Shown here: positions 10,019-20,145 of the stretch, in pieces
Layout of the letters: every line of letters begins with the position of its first letter
How positions within the stretch are numbered: position 1 is the stretch's first letter
Assembly: GCF_030296595.1 (NCBI RefSeq)
Contig: NZ_AP027731.1
Location: 2,604,001-2,668,000 of the forward strand
Direction: 5' to 3'
DNA from: Naasia aerilata
Lineage (GTDB): Bacteria; Actinomycetota; Actinomycetes; Actinomycetales; Microbacteriaceae
Length of the DNA: 64,000 nucleotides
Made by a program: the position numbers and the translations under genes
Notes under the pieces: model-generated
What the model saw: the letters and a program-made list of their open reading frames with translations, nothing else
Databases searched by the model: none
What the model was told of the DNA's origin: nothing

Positions 10019-10738
10019 GTGCTCACGCCCGTTGCGCTGCCGCTTCGGCGGGTCGAGGAGCACGCGCTCGCACCGATGGCGCGTGCAGCCTGGCCGGCGA
10101 CCGTTCCCGCGGTCCGCCGCCTCCTCGACGAAGGGCTCGACCTCGGTCCCGTGACCGTGCTCGTGGGGGAGAACGGCTCCGGGAAGTCCACGATCGTCGA
10201 AGCCATCGCGATGGCGTTCGGGCTGTCAGGGGAGGGTGGCTCGTCATCAGCGGTGTACGCCACGCGGCCCTCGGAATCGCCGCTGCACGACTCGCTGCAG
10301 CTGGTCAGGGGAGCGGGCGGGGCGCGTCGCGGGTTCTTCCTGCGAGCTGAGACGATGCACGGGCTGTACACCTACCTCGACACCGTGTGGGGGAACTCGG
10401 GGCTGCACGACCTCTCTCACGGCGAGTCTTTTCTGGAACTGGTGCGCACCCGCTTCCGGGATCGCGGACTGTGGGTGCTGGACGAGCCCGAAGCCGCCCT
10501 CTCGTTCTCCGGGACTCTGGCCCTCCTGGTCGCGCTCAACGAGCTGGTCGCTGAGGGCGGATCCCAGGTGATCCTGTCCACTCACTCGCCGATCCTCGCC
10601 GCCATGGACGGCGCGACAATCCTCGAGCTGGGGGAGTGGGGCATCCGGGAAAGCACCTGGGAGGACCTGGAGCTCGTGCGGAGCTGGCGGTCGTTCCTGG
10701 CGGCGCCCGAGCGCTTCCTCCGCCACCTCCGCCCCTGA
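10019..10738 (+). CDS. AAA family ATPase (COG3910-like), cassette cargo
   Basis: A 239-residue P-loop ATPase of the ABC/SMC-like fold. Walker A is GENGSGKSTIVEAIA (about 50-64), the signature-like region is LHDLSHGESFLEL, Walker B is LWVLDEPEAALS, and the switch His is in ILSTHSPILAA. It has no membrane or coiled-coil segments. Family members are predicted stand-alone ATPases, widespread and patchy; the role is unknown, possibly nucleic-acid or toxin-antitoxin related. It splits pdxT from yebC, carries its own leaderless-type promoter, and the palindrome on its right begins at the base after its stop codon. This suggests acquisition as a unit. Confidence 0.85.
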   Translation: MLTPVALPLRRVEEHALAPMARAAWPATVPAVRRLLDEGLDLGPVTVLVGENGSGKSTIVEAIAMAFGLSGEGGSSSAVYATRPSESPLHDSLQLVRGAGGARRGFFLRAETMHGLYTYLDTVWGNSGLHDLSHGESFLELVRTRFRDRGLWVLDEPEAALSFSGTLALLVALNELVAEGGSQVILSTHSPILAAMDGATILELGEWGIRESTWEDLELVRSWRSFLAAPERFLRHLRP

Positions 10739-10828
10739 GCTGACCGAATCAAGGAGATTGGAGCGGCGAAGGCTCGGGATGCCCCTTACCGGGGACGCGA
10801 GGGGCAGGATCTCCTTGATTCGGTCAGC
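10739..10828. repeat. 90-bp palindromic element, copy B
   Basis: Terminal inverted repeats GCTGACCGAATCAAGGAGAT (10739-10758) and its complement (10809-10828), again enclosing exactly 50 bases. The arms differ from copy A at two positions, each compensated on the other arm. The last 10 bases of the inner segment (GAGGGGCAGG) are identical in both copies. Confidence 0.85.
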
Positions 10829-10864
10829 GGGAACCGCCGCGGCGGGATCCCGATCCGCGTGAAT

Positions 10865-10870
10865 TAGACT
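10865..10870 (+). promoter_or_regulatory. Candidate -10 box for yebC
   Basis: TAGACT 34 bases before the yebC ATG, followed by a small leader hairpin (GGGTGC 10871-10876 / GCACCC 10885-10890). Confidence 0.35.
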
Positions 10871-10904
10871 GGGTGCCGCAATTCGCACCCGGAAGAGGAT
10901 CAGC

Positions 10905-11663
10905 ATGTCAGGGCATTCCAAGTGGGCGACCACCAAGCACCAGAAGGCGATCAAGGACAGCCGCCGCGCCAAGTCCTTCGCCAAGCTGATCAAGAACATC
11001 GAGGTCGCCGCCAAGATGGGCGGCGCGGATCTCTCGGGCAACCCCACGCTCGTCGATGCGGTGCAGAAGGCCAAGAAGACCTCGGTCCCCAACGACAACA
11101 TCGACCGCGCCATCAAGCGCGGAGCCGGGCTCACCGGTGAGTCGATCGACTACCAGACGATCATGTACGAGGGCTACGCCCAGGGCGGCGTCGCACTTCT
11201 CATCGAGTGCCTCACGGACAACCGCAACCGCGCGGCCGCCGAGGTGCGCACCGCGATGACGCGCAACGGCGGCACCATGGCCGACCCGGGCAGCGTCGCC
11301 TACAACTTCAGCCGGAAGGGCGTCATCACCGTCTCGAAGACGGACGGCCTCACCGAGGACGACATCCTGGGTGCCGTGCTGGAGGCGGGCGTCGAGGACG
11401 TCAACGACCACGGCGAGACCTTCGAGATCGTGACCGAGCCGAGCGACCTCGTCGCCGCCCGCACTGCACTGCAGGAAGCCGGCATCGACTACGACTCGGC
11501 CGACGCCGAGTTCGTCCCCGGCGTGCAGGTCGCGGTCGACGCCGAGACGGCGCGGAAGATCTTCAAGCTCATCGACGCGCTGGAGGACTCGGACGACGTC
11601 CAGAACGTCTTCGCGAACCTCGACGTCCCGGCCGAGGTCATGGCCGAGCTCGAGAACGACTGA
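10905..11663 (+). CDS. yebC: YebC/PmpR family translation or regulatory protein
   Basis: A 252-residue member of the TACO1/YebC family, starting with the invariant [18 protein letters not shown]. Other marks are [35 protein letters not shown], and [22 protein letters not shown]. Family members have been described as DNA-binding regulators and, more recently, as ribosome-associated factors easing translation of difficult sequences. It sits 6 bases before ruvC, the standard order yebC-ruvC-ruvA-ruvB. A leader hairpin and -10 box lie upstream. Confidence 0.95.
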   Translation: MSGHSKWATTKHQKAIKDSRRAKSFAKLIKNIEVAAKMGGADLSGNPTLVDAVQKAKKTSVPNDNIDRAIKRGAGLTGESIDYQTIMYEGYAQGGVALLIECLTDNRNRAAAEVRTAMTRNGGTMADPGSVAYNFSRKGVITVSKTDGLTEDDILGAVLEAGVEDVNDHGETFEIVTEPSDLVAARTALQEAGIDYDSADAEFVPGVQVAVDAETARKIFKLIDALEDSDDVQNVFANLDVPAEVMAELEND

Positions 11664-11669
11664 CGCCCC

Positions 11670-12226
11670 GTGCGGGTGCTCGGCGTCGACCCCGGCCTGA
11701 CCCGCTGCGGTGTCGGCGTCGTCGACGTCACGCGTGACCGGCGCGCGACCCTCGTGCACGTGAGCGTCATCCGGACGCCCATCGACATGCGGCTCGAGGA
11801 GCGCATCCTCGCCATCGGGCGCGGGATCGCGGAGCTGTTGGACGAGCACCGCCCGACCGCGGTCGCGCTCGAGCGGGTGTTCGCGCAGCACAACGTCCGC
11901 ACCGTCATGGGCACGGCGCAGGCGAGCGGCGTCGCCATGCACGTCGCCGCGGAGCGGGGCTCGCGGTGGGGCTGCACACGCCGTCCGAGGTGAAGGCCGC
12001 GGTGACCGGGTACGGTTCGGCGGAGAAGAAGCAGGTGGCCACCATGGTCGCCAAGATCCTGGGGCTCGACGCACCGCCGACTCCCGCGGACGCGTCGGAT
12101 GCGCTGGCCCTCGCGATCTGCCACGCCTGGCGCACGCCGGCGGCCGCCGCGACGCCTGGCGCGGCCGGTCTCACTCCGGCTCAGCGCGCGTGGGCCGAGG
12201 CCGAGAAGAGCTCCCGCCGGCCCTGA
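11670..12226 (+). CDS. ruvC: Holliday junction endonuclease RuvC (frame broken as sequenced)
   Basis: Resolves Holliday junctions with RuvAB. The N-terminal part (GTG at 11670) shows [17 protein letters not shown] with a catalytic Asp and [11 protein letters not shown]. After AAERG the frame is lost at a run of four G (11956-11959); with five G it reads on as [26 protein letters not shown] through the [12 protein letters not shown] catalytic end to 12226. Corrected length 185 residues, normal for the family. The C-terminal part keeps full coding character, so a sequencing loss is far likelier than a true mutation. Confidence 0.9.
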
Positions 12227-12316
12227 CACTTCATTGCCGCCCGGCGGGATGCGGGACGAGTCGAACACTTCTTCGACTCTCCGTGTCGCCTCCTCGAGCT
12301 GGTCGGACGTCGCGCC

Positions 12317-12322
12317 TAGCCT
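12317..12322 (+). promoter_or_regulatory. -10 box for leaderless ruvA
   Basis: TAGCCT, 6 bases before the ATG at 12329. It favours that ATG over the in-frame GTG at 12323, which would lie too close to the box. Confidence 0.5.
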
Positions 12323-12328
12323 GTGGCC

Positions 12329-12936
12329 ATGATCTCCTCGCTGCGCGGTACCGTGCTCGCCGCGTCCGGAGCGTCGGTCGTCGTCGAGGTCGGCGGCATC
12401 GGCTATTCGGTCGCTGTCACGCCCCAGCACGCCCTCAGCCTCCGCATCGGCGACACGACGCTCCTGCACACGGCCCTGGTGGTCCGGGAGGACGACCTGT
12501 CCCTGTTCGGCTTCGCCGACCAGGAGGCGCTGCACGTCTTCGACCTGTTGCGCGGCGTCACGGGCGTCGGTCCCAAGTCGGCGCTCGGCGTGCTCGCCGC
12601 GATGTCGCCGGATCAGGTCGCGATGGCCGTGGTCGCCGAGGACGACGCCGCGTTCCGCAAGGTGTCCGGCATCGGTCCGAAGACGGCCAAGCTCATCATC
12701 GTCTCCCTGGCCGGGAAGCTCCTCGCCCCCGGGCCGTCGCGCCCGCGATCGCCCCGCGCACGGTGGGCGGCGACGTCGTGGTCGCCCTCGTGGGACTCGG
12801 CTGGCCCGAGCGGACCGCGCAGCAGACCGTGGAGGAGGTGCTGCGCGACGCCGCCGACGAGCGCAACACCCAGGCACTCCTCCGCGCCGCGCTCAGCCTG
12901 CTCGGCCCCCGCCAGCTGAGCGGGTCCGCCTCGTGA
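12329..12936 (+). CDS. ruvA: Holliday junction branch migration protein RuvA (frame broken)
   Basis: Binds four-way junctions and docks the RuvB motor. Domain I starts [13 protein letters not shown]; helix-hairpin-helix motifs [14 protein letters not shown] and [13 protein letters not shown] are intact. A base is missing in the GGG at 12731-12733. With GGGG the product continues [33 protein letters not shown] (RuvB-binding domain III) to 12936, 202 residues corrected. The stop overlaps the ruvB start (GTGA). Confidence 0.9.
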
Positions 12937-13967
12937 GCGACGGATCCATCCGGCCGGACGCCGAGTCGGAGGCGGAGCTCGCCTTCGAGGGCGCGCTCCG
13001 GCCCAAGTCGCTCGCCGAGTTCGTCGGGCAGCGCAAGGTGCGCGGTCAGCTCCAGCTCCTGCTGCAGGCGGCGAGCATGCAGAACCGCACGCCCGACCAC
13101 ATCCTGCTCGCCGGGCCTCCCGGGCTCGGCAAGACCACGCTCGCGATGATCGTCGCCCACGAGAGCGGGCGGCCGCTGCGCATGACCAGCGGTCCCGCCA
13201 TCCAGCACGCCGGCGACCTGGCGGCGGTGCTCTCGGCGCTCGTGCCGGGCGAGATCCTCTTCGTCGACGAGATCCACCGCATGGCGCGCAGCGCGGAGGA
13301 GATGCTGTACCTCGCGATGGAGGACTTCCGCATCGACATCATGGTCGGCAAGGGAGCCGGTGCGACGTCGATTCCGCTCGACCTCGCGCCGTTCACGCTG
13401 GTCGGTGCGACGACACGGGCCGGCCTCCTCCCGAACCCGCTGCGCGACCGATTCGGCTTCACGGCGCACCTCGAGTTCTACGAGACCGCCGAGCTCGAGC
13501 AGGTCCTCGACCGGGCCGCGGCCCTCCTCGACCTCGAGGTCGACTCCTCCGCCCTGTCGATGATCGCGGGACGCAGCCGCGGCACACCGCGCATCGCGAA
13601 CCGCCTCCTCCGGCGCGTCCGGGACTACGCCCTCGTGCACCGGACCTCCGCGGGGCTGGAGGCGGTGGACGCCGCCCTGGAGCTCTACGACGTGGACGGC
13701 CTCGGCCTCGACCGCCTCGACCGGGCCGTGATGCAGTGCATCCTCACGCGGTTCGACGGGGGACCGGTCGGCCTCAACACGCTCGCCGTCTCGGTGGGCG
13801 AGGAAGCGGAGACCATCGAGTCGGTCGTCGAGCCGTTCCTCGTCCGCACCGGACTGCTCACCCGCACCCCGCGAGGCCGGGTGGCGACGCCGTCGGGGTG
13901 GGAGCACTTCGGCCTGGCGCGCCGCGAAGCCTCGGTTCCGGCGGCCCTGTTCGGCGACCGGCTATAG
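12933..13967 (+). CDS. ruvB: Holliday junction branch migration helicase RuvB
   Basis: A 344-residue AAA+ motor that drives branch migration. Walker A is [13 protein letters not shown] (about 54-66), Walker B is [10 protein letters not shown], sensor 1 is VGATTRAG, and the arginine finger region is LRDRFG. The C-terminal winged-helix domain includes [20 protein letters not shown] and [12 protein letters not shown]. The length is normal and the frame intact. It is coupled to ruvA by a four-base overlap and is the last gene of the ruv block. Confidence 0.97.
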   Translation: MSDGSIRPDAESEAELAFEGALRPKSLAEFVGQRKVRGQLQLLLQAASMQNRTPDHILLAGPPGLGKTTLAMIVAHESGRPLRMTSGPAIQHAGDLAAVLSALVPGEILFVDEIHRMARSAEEMLYLAMEDFRIDIMVGKGAGATSIPLDLAPFTLVGATTRAGLLPNPLRDRFGFTAHLEFYETAELEQVLDRAAALLDLEVDSSALSMIAGRSRGTPRIANRLLRRVRDYALVHRTSAGLEAVDAALELYDVDGLGLDRLDRAVMQCILTRFDGGPVGLNTLAVSVGEEAETIESVVEPFLVRTGLLTRTPRGRVATPSGWEHFGLARREASVPAALFGDRL

Positions 13968-14032
13968 TTCACATGGCGTCGCGCCCCTGTTGCCGCGCCT
14001 TGCGCTGACACCGCGCTCCCAGTCCGCGTCAC

Positions 14033-14038
14033 TACACT
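14033..14038 (+). promoter_or_regulatory. Candidate -10 box for yajC-secDF
   Basis: TACACT, 31 bases before the yajC GTG. A CTGACA at 14005-14010 resembles a -35 box, but the 22-base spacing is too long, so only the -10 is proposed. Confidence 0.35.
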
Positions 14039-14069
14039 GACCCGGATTTCTCTCCTGGAAGGCCCACTC

Positions 14070-14483
14070 GTGGATCCCATCACCATCGTCATGCTCGCAG
14101 TCCTCGCGCTGCTCATCTTCTTCATGTTCCGCAACAGCCGGAAGCGCCAGCGGGACCTCGCAGCCATGGCGGACCGCACGCAGCCTGGCGCGAAGGTCAT
14201 GACCAACTTCGGCCTCTTCGGCACGATCGTCGCGATCGACCAGGAGGAGAACCAGGTGCAGCTCGAGACCGGGCCCGGCACCATCCTCACCGTGCACCGC
14301 CAGACCATCGCGAAGATCATCGAGCCGAACGAGGTCGTCACCGACGACGACGCGGAGGCCGTCGAGGCCGGCGAGGTCGATCCCGGCGACGGGACTCCCA
14401 CCAGCCCGCACTACGGCGAGCGGGTGCTCGGCGAGGCCGACACGACGTCCGCCGCGCGCGCTCCCAAGAAGCTCGACGAGTAA
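14070..14483 (+). CDS. yajC: Preprotein translocase accessory subunit YajC
   Basis: A 137-residue inner-membrane protein. One N-terminal helix (ITIVMLAVLALLIFFMF, about 4-20) is followed by RNSRKRQRD and the conserved YajC core GAKVMTNFGLFGTIVAID, TGPGTILTVHRQTIAKI. Beyond residue about 95 is an acidic, low-complexity tail (TDDDAEAVEAGEVDPGD) typical of actinobacterial forms. It joins SecDF to the SecYEG channel. It precedes secD, as in most genomes, and uses a GTG start. Confidence 0.92.
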   Translation: MDPITIVMLAVLALLIFFMFRNSRKRQRDLAAMADRTQPGAKVMTNFGLFGTIVAIDQEENQVQLETGPGTILTVHRQTIAKIIEPNEVVTDDDAEAVEAGEVDPGDGTPTSPHYGERVLGEADTTSAARAPKKLDE

Positions 14484-14556
14484 CCTGTACCGTCGCTCGA
14501 ACGCCGTGAGAGCGGCGGCGATCCTCCCTGCCCTACGAGAAAGCTGAGTCCTGCCC

Positions 14557-16307
14557 TTGGCGAAGTCTCCGAGCCCGGTCCGCAAGGCCTGGCGCTCCCT
14601 CGCCGTCCTCGGCGGCATCCTCGTCGTCCTGGTCGGCCTCAACGTGCTCGGCGCCGTCTTCTCGGGCGCCGGCTGGGTGCCGAAGCTCGCCCTCGACCTC
14701 GAGGGCGGCACGCAGATCATCCTCGAGCCGGTCGTCGAAGGCGGCCAGCAGGTCTCCCAGGAGCAGCTCGACCAGGCGGTCGGCATCATCCGACAGCGCA
14801 TCGACGCGGCGGGGGTGTCCGAGTCGGAGATCAACACGCAGGGCGGCCAGAACGTCGTCGTGTCGATCCCGGGTCAGCCGGACGAGCAGACGCTGCAGCG
14901 GATCGAGGCCTCCGCGAAGCTCGAGTTCCGCCCGGTCCTCCTGACCGGCGCTCCGGCGACGGACTCCGTCGGCGGCGACGCGGGCTCGACCCCGACCCCG
15001 GCGCCGACGCCCACCCCGACTGAGGCGCCCACTCCCGCGCCCAGCCCGACCAACGCGAGCGACCTGGCCCAGGTGACGCCGGAGCTGCAGTCGGCCTACG
15101 ACTCCTTCGACTGCGGCTCCATCGACACCAGCACGCCGGCGCCGACGGACGAGCCGCTCATCACCTGCAGCACCGACGGCACGCAGAAGTACCTCCTGGG
15201 CCCGGTCGAGGTGAGCGGCGAGGACGTCGCCAACGCGACGAGCGGCGTCGTCCAGACCCAGACCGGCGGCAGCACCGGTGTGTGGGCCGTCAACCTCTCG
15301 TTCACCGGCAAGGGCGCGGACGAGTTCGGCAAGGTCACGGCCCGTCTCACCGGCCTGACCGCCCCGCAGAACCAGTTCGGCATCGTCCTCGACAAGCAGG
15401 TCATCTCCGCGCCGGTCGCCCAGGCGGTCATCACCGACGGCAACGCGCAGATCACCGGCTCGTTCACGCAGGAGACCGCGAAGTCGCTCGCCGACCAGCT
15501 GAAGTACGGCGCGCTGCCCATCAGCTTCAAGGTCCAGAGCTCCGACGTGATCTCGGCGACGCTCGGCTCCGAGCAACTGCGCAGCGGCCTCATCGCCGGA
15601 CTCATCGGCCTGATCCTCGTGATCGGCTACTCGCTGGTGCAGTACCGCACCCTCGGGCTCGTCACGGTCGCGTCGCTCGTCGTCGCCGCCGCGCTCACCT
15701 ACCTCCTCGTGACCTTCCTGTCCTGGCGTGAGGGCTACCGCCTCTCCTGGCCGGAGTCGCGGGCCTCATCGTGGCCATCGGCATCACCGCGGACTCGTTC
15801 ATCGTGTACTTCGAGCGCATCCGCGACGAGCTGCGCGACGGCCGCGGCCTCACGGGGGCCGTCGAGGCGGGCTGGAAGCGCGCGTGGCGCACGGTGCTCG
15901 CATCGGACACGGTCAACTTCATGGCTGCGGCCGTGCTCTTCGCCGTCGCGGTCGGCAACGTGAAGGGCTTCGCCCTGACGCTCGGCCTCACGACGCTCAT
16001 CGACGTCGCCGTCGTGGCCCTGTTCACGCACCCGATGCTCCAGCTGCTCGGCCGCCTGCCGTTCTTCGCCGAGGGTCACCGGTTCTCCGGTCTCGACCCC
16101 AAGGCGCTCGGCGCCGTGTACCGCGGCCGCGCGTCCTTCCGGACGCCCGTCGCCGTCACCGGCCGGGTCGCCGCCAGCCAGGGTGAGGCGGCCCGCCGCC
16201 AGACGATCGCCGAGCGCAAGGCCGCCGAGGCGGCCGCCGCCGCGCCGACGCGCTCGGGCGCCGTCCCGGCCGGCTCCGCATCCACCGAGAAGGGCAGGCG
16301 CTCCTGA
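14557..16307 (+). CDS. secD: Protein translocase subunit SecD (frame broken as sequenced)
   Basis: Uses the proton gradient to pull secreted proteins out of the translocon. TTG start, first helix at about 13-33, then the P1 head with DLEGGTQIILEP. A Thr/Pro-rich spacer (TPTPAPTPTPTEAPTPAPSP, about 148-167) is followed by the second P1 lobe and helices starting near IAGLIGLILVIGYSL. A C is missing at 15746-15747 (CTCTCC for CTCTCCC). Restored, it reads [31 protein letters not shown] and on to 16307, corrected length 583. The motif [16 protein letters not shown] is the diagnostic SecD segment. The stop overlaps the secF ATG by one base. Confidence 0.92.
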
Positions 16308-17328
16308 TGGCGAGCTTCTCGCAGTTCGGCAACGACCTCTACACCGGCAAGCGCTCGATCGACTTCATCGGGCGCCGCCGCATCTGGTTCCTGGTCTCCG
16401 CGATCGCGGTGCTGCTCGCCCTCACGGTGCCCTTCCTCCGCGGGGGCTTCACGTTCGGCATCGAGTTCACCGGCGGCTCCGAGTTCCGGATCACCGACGT
16501 GGCAGGCAGCGACCAGACGAAGGCGGAGGACGCCGTCACGAGCGTCGTCCCGGACATCGCGCCGCGCGTCTCGACGGTCGGTTCCGACGGCCTGCGGGTG
16601 CAGACCGACCAGCTCACGGACACGCAGAGCACCGAGGTCCGCGCGGCCCTCGCGGACGCCTACGGCCTCCCGCTCGAGGACGTCACCGAGTCCTTCATCG
16701 GCCCGTCGTGGGGCGCCGACATCACCGGCCAGGCCCTCCGGGGTCTGCTGATCTTCCTCGGCCTCGCCGCGATCGCCATGGCGCTCTACTTCCGCACCTG
16801 GAAGATGGCGGCGGCGGCCCTCATCGCGCTGCTGCACGACCTCGTGATCACGGCCGGCGTCTACGGCATCGTGGGCTTCGAGGTCACGCCGGCTGCCGTC
16901 ATCGGCTTCCTCACCATCCTCGGCTACTCGCTCTACGACACCGTCGTGGTGTTCGACAAGATCCGCGAGAACACGACCGGGGAGAGGGCACGTCCGGGCG
17001 GACCTTCGGCGAGGCCGTCAACCTGGCGGTCAACCAGACCCTGGTGCGCTCCATCAACACGTCGGTGGTCGCGATCCTGCCGGTCGCGGCGATCCTCTTC
17101 ATCGGAGCGTTCCTGCTCGGCGCCGGCACCCTGCGCGACATCGCGCTGGCCCTGTTCATCGGCATCCTCGTCGGCACCTACTCGACGATCTTCGTCGCGG
17201 CGCCGCTGTACTCGCTGCTGCGCGAGCGGGAGCCGGAGATCCAGAAGCAGAGCAAGCGCACGCTCGAGCTGCGCGCGAAGGGTCTCGCGTCGGTCGAGGA
17301 GCCCGCCGGTTCCGTGACCGCCCGCTAG
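16307..17328 (+). CDS. secF: Protein translocase subunit SecF (frame broken as sequenced)
   Basis: Partner of SecD. N-terminal DFIGRRRIWFLVSAIAVLLAL helix, then the P4 head with GIEFTGGSEFRI, then the transmembrane bundle with DLVITAGVYGIVGFEVTPA and LGYSLYDTVVVFDKIRENT, the proton-path signature. The frame breaks at 16986-16988 (GGG). One more G gives [36 protein letters not shown], which matches the family exactly from SGRTFGEA on, ending at 17328 (about 340 residues). The exact lost base is less certain here than at other breaks. Confidence 0.9.
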
Positions 17329-17363
17329 CCCGCCGGGCGTCCGGGAACACGGAGGCCCGGTGC

Positions 17364-17369
17364 TAGCGT
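17364..17369 (+). promoter_or_regulatory. Extended -10 box for relA
   Basis: TGCTAGCGT at 17361-17369, an extended -10 (TG-N-TAGCGT), 22 bases before the relA ATG, with a GGAGGTGAG ribosome site in between. Confidence 0.5.
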
Positions 17370-17391
17370 TATTCCCTTCGGAGGTGAGCGC

Positions 17392-19641
17392 ATGACCGAG
17401 ACGACCTCGGCGAACACCACCTCCCTGCGCAGGCTGGTGCCGCGCATCTTCTCTCGGGCCCAGCCCACCGGCGCGCTCGACACCCTGCTGCGCACCGTGC
17501 GCATGCAGCATCCCAAGGCGGACCTCGCGATCGTCGAGCGGGCGTACGCCGCCGCGGAGCGCGCTCACGAGGGCCAGAAGCGCGACAGCGGTGAGCCGTA
17601 CATCACGCATCCGCTCGCGGTGGCGCAGATCCTCGCGGACCTGGGGATGGGCCCGAAGACGATCGTGGCGGGGCTCCTGCACGACACCGTCGAGGACACC
17701 GAGTACACGGTCGACCGGGTGCGCGCCGACTTCGGCGACGAGGTCGCGATGCTCGTCGACGGCGTCACGAAGCTCGACAAGCTCAAGTACGGCGACAGCG
17801 CCCAGGCGGAGACGGTCCGCAAGATGGTCGTCGCGATGTCGAAGGACATCCGTGTGCTCGTCATCAAGCTCGCCGACCGCCTGCACAACGCCCGCACCTG
17901 GGGCTTCGTCTCCACCGAGCGCGCCTCGCGGAAGGCGAAGGAGACCCTCGAGATCTACGCTCCGCTCGCGCATCGCCTGGGCATCCAGGCGATCAAGCTC
18001 GAGCTCGAGGACCTGTCCTTCGCGGTGCTCTACCCGAAGCTTTACGCGGAGATCGAGAGCCTGGTCCGCAGCCGCACGCCGCAGCGTGAGGGCTTCGTCC
18101 AGGAGGTCATCGACGCCGTCCAGGAGGATCTGCGCGCCGCGAAGATCCGCGGCAAGGTCATCGGCCGGCCGAAGCAGTACTACTCGATCTACCAGAAGAT
18201 GGTGGTCCGCGGCCGCGAGTTCGACGAGATCTACGACCTCGTGGGCATCCGCGTGCTCGTCGACTCGCTGCGGGACTGCTACGCGGTGCTCGGCGCCATC
18301 CATGCGCGGTGGACGCCGGTTCCGGGACGCTTCAAGGACTACATCGCGACCCCCAAGTTCAACCTGTACCAGTCGCTGCACACGACCGTGCTGGGCCCCA
18401 ACGGCCGGCCGATCGAGATCCAGATCCGCACGCACGAGATGCACCAGCGGGCGGAGTTCGGTGTCGCGGCGCACTGGAAGTACAAGGAGCGGATGAACGG
18501 CGGCCGCAGCTCCACCTCGGCCGACGACACCGACATGGTGTGGCTCGCCCACATCTCCGACTGGCAGGCGGAGACCGCCGACCCGGGCGAGTTCCTCGAC
18601 TCCCTGCGCTTCGAGATCGGCGCCAAGGAGGTCTACGTCTTCACGCCGAAGGGCAAGGTGATCGGCCTGCCCTCGGGCGCCACCCCGGTCGACTTCGCCT
18701 ACGCGGTGCACACGGACGTCGGCCACCGCACCATGGGCGCGAAGGTGAACGGCCGCCTGGTGCCGCTCGACAGCGAGCTCACGAGCGGAGACGTGGTCGA
18801 GGTGTTCACCTCGAAGAACCCGGACTCCGGACCCAGCCAGGACTGGCTCGGCTTCGTCAAGAGCCCGCGGGCGCGCAACAAGATCCGCCAGTGGTTCACC
18901 AAGGAGCGCCGGGACGAGGCGATCGAGCAGGGCAAAGACGCGATCAGCCGCGCCATGCGGAAGCAGAACCTGCCGCTGCAGCGCCTGATGAACCAGGACA
19001 TCCTCGTCGAGGTCGCGTCCCAGATGCGCTACGACGACGTCTCCACCCTCTACGCGGCGCTCGGCGAGGGGCACGTCTCCACGCAGTCCGTCATCGAGAA
19101 GCTGCTCACCCTCATCCAGGGTGCTCAGGAGACCGAGGAAGAGGAGGAGATCGCGTTCCCGACGCGGCGCTCCAGCCGGTCTCGTGGCACCGACTCCGGC
19201 GTCCTCGTCCGCGGTGCGCCGGACATCCTCGTCAAGCTCGCGAAGTGCTGCACCCCGGTCCCGGGCGACACGATCGTGGGCTTCATCACGCGCGGCTCCG
19301 GGGTCTCGGTGCACCGCACCGACTGCAACAACGTCAGCTCGCTGACGCGGCAGCCGGAGCGCATCGTCGAGGTCGAGTGGGCGCCGTCGTCGAAGAGCGT
19401 CTTCCTGGTGCAGATCCAGGTGGAGGCGCTCGACCGGTCGGGGCTGCTCTCCGATGTGACGCGGGTGCTGTCCGAGCACCACGTCAACATCCTCTCCGCG
19501 ACCGTGTCGACCTCGAGCGACCGCCTCGCGATCAGCCGCTTCGTCTTCGAGATGGGCGACACGACGCACCTGGACCGCGTCCTCAACGCGGTCCGCCGCA
19601 TCGACGCCGTCTACGACGTCTACCGCGTCTCCGCCGGCTGA
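17392..19641 (+). CDS. rel: Bifunctional (p)ppGpp synthetase/hydrolase, Rel
   Basis: A 749-residue long-form Rel. Order: HD hydrolase domain ([41 protein letters not shown]), synthetase domain ([44 protein letters not shown]), TGS domain ([27 protein letters not shown]), a Cys-containing region ([14 protein letters not shown]) and a C-terminal ACT domain (about 670-745). Actinobacteria usually have this one enzyme for both making and breaking (p)ppGpp; the intact HD residues agree. It has its own promoter and is followed by the repeat tract. Confidence 0.96.
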   Translation: MTETTSANTTSLRRLVPRIFSRAQPTGALDTLLRTVRMQHPKADLAIVERAYAAAERAHEGQKRDSGEPYITHPLAVAQILADLGMGPKTIVAGLLHDTVEDTEYTVDRVRADFGDEVAMLVDGVTKLDKLKYGDSAQAETVRKMVVAMSKDIRVLVIKLADRLHNARTWGFVSTERASRKAKETLEIYAPLAHRLGIQAIKLELEDLSFAVLYPKLYAEIESLVRSRTPQREGFVQEVIDAVQEDLRAAKIRGKVIGRPKQYYSIYQKMVVRGREFDEIYDLVGIRVLVDSLRDCYAVLGAIHARWTPVPGRFKDYIATPKFNLYQSLHTTVLGPNGRPIEIQIRTHEMHQRAEFGVAAHWKYKERMNGGRSSTSADDTDMVWLAHISDWQAETADPGEFLDSLRFEIGAKEVYVFTPKGKVIGLPSGATPVDFAYAVHTDVGHRTMGAKVNGRLVPLDSELTSGDVVEVFTSKNPDSGPSQDWLGFVKSPRARNKIRQWFTKERRDEAIEQGKDAISRAMRKQNLPLQRLMNQDILVEVASQMRYDDVSTLYAALGEGHVSTQSVIEKLLTLIQGAQETEEEEEIAFPTRRSSRSRGTDSGVLVRGAPDILVKLAKCCTPVPGDTIVGFITRGSGVSVHRTDCNNVSSLTRQPERIVEVEWAPSSKSVFLVQIQVEALDRSGLLSDVTRVLSEHHVNILSATVSTSSDRLAISRFVFEMGDTTHLDRVLNAVRRIDAVYDVYRVSAG

Positions 19642-19660
19642 CGCGCGCCCGCCGGGCGCG

Positions 19661-19775
19661 CCGAGCGCGGTGCGTGCCGCCGAGCGCGGTGCGTGGGGAC
19701 GGCGCGGTCACCGAGCGCGGTGCGTGAGGACGGCGCGGTCACCGAGCGCGGTGTGTATCGACGAACGCGGTGCGT
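19661..19775 (+). repeat. Five direct copies of CCGAGCGCGGTGCGT
   Basis: Copies at 19661, 19680, 19711, 19742 and 19762 (the last two with one change each). Spacing is irregular: 19, 31, 31, then 20 bases. The 31-base spacing comes from a repeated GAGGACGGCGCGGTCA-like filler. Confidence 0.8.
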
Positions 19776-19920
19776 AGACGGGCCGCGCTCGTCGTCACGC
19801 CCCGCGCTCGGCGGTCCGCCCCGCGCTCGGCAACGGGTGGCGGCGACCCGTGCGACGGGAGGAGCAGACGACGGGGAACGCCGAGCGCACCCCGCCGCAC
19901 CGAGCGCGCCGTCCTCTCAT

Positions 19921-19988
19921 CGAGCGCGCCCCGAAACACCGAACGCACCCCGTATACGAGGCGCGCTCGGTGTTTCGGGGTGCGCTCG
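19921..19988. repeat. Long inverted repeat, 26-base arms
   Basis: Left arm 19921-19946 (CGAGCGCGCCCCGAAACACC then GAACGC), right arm 19963-19988, 24 of 26 bases complementary, 16-base loop. It could form a strong hairpin or cruciform. Confidence 0.8.
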
Positions 19989-20027
19989 GCGAAGCATCAG
20001 CGCGCTCGGTGCTTCAGGGTGCGCTCG
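19961..20027 (+). repeat. Tandem 28-base direct repeat
   Basis: GCGCGCTCGGTGTTTCGGGG then TGCGCTCG (19961-19988) is repeated at 20000-20027 with two changes; the period is 39 bases. The first copy is also the right arm of the long inverted repeat. Confidence 0.75.
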
Positions 20028-20145
20028 ACGTGAACTGAGGCGGAAAGCGCAGCCCGAGCTGGAAGGCGAGGGCCTGCACTGAAGCGGCCACCTCCATCTT
20101 CTTAAGCTCCGACGGCAACACCAGCGGGCTGAACCCTCGGTGCGG

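Noticed and set aside
16933..19569. An 878-codon open frame on the minus strand, opposite secF and rel
   Set aside because: It is a shadow produced by high GC and codon bias of the real plus-strand genes; its translation is Arg/Asp/Val-rich without domains. The same holds for the 813-codon frame opposite thrS (5319-7760) and other long antisense frames.
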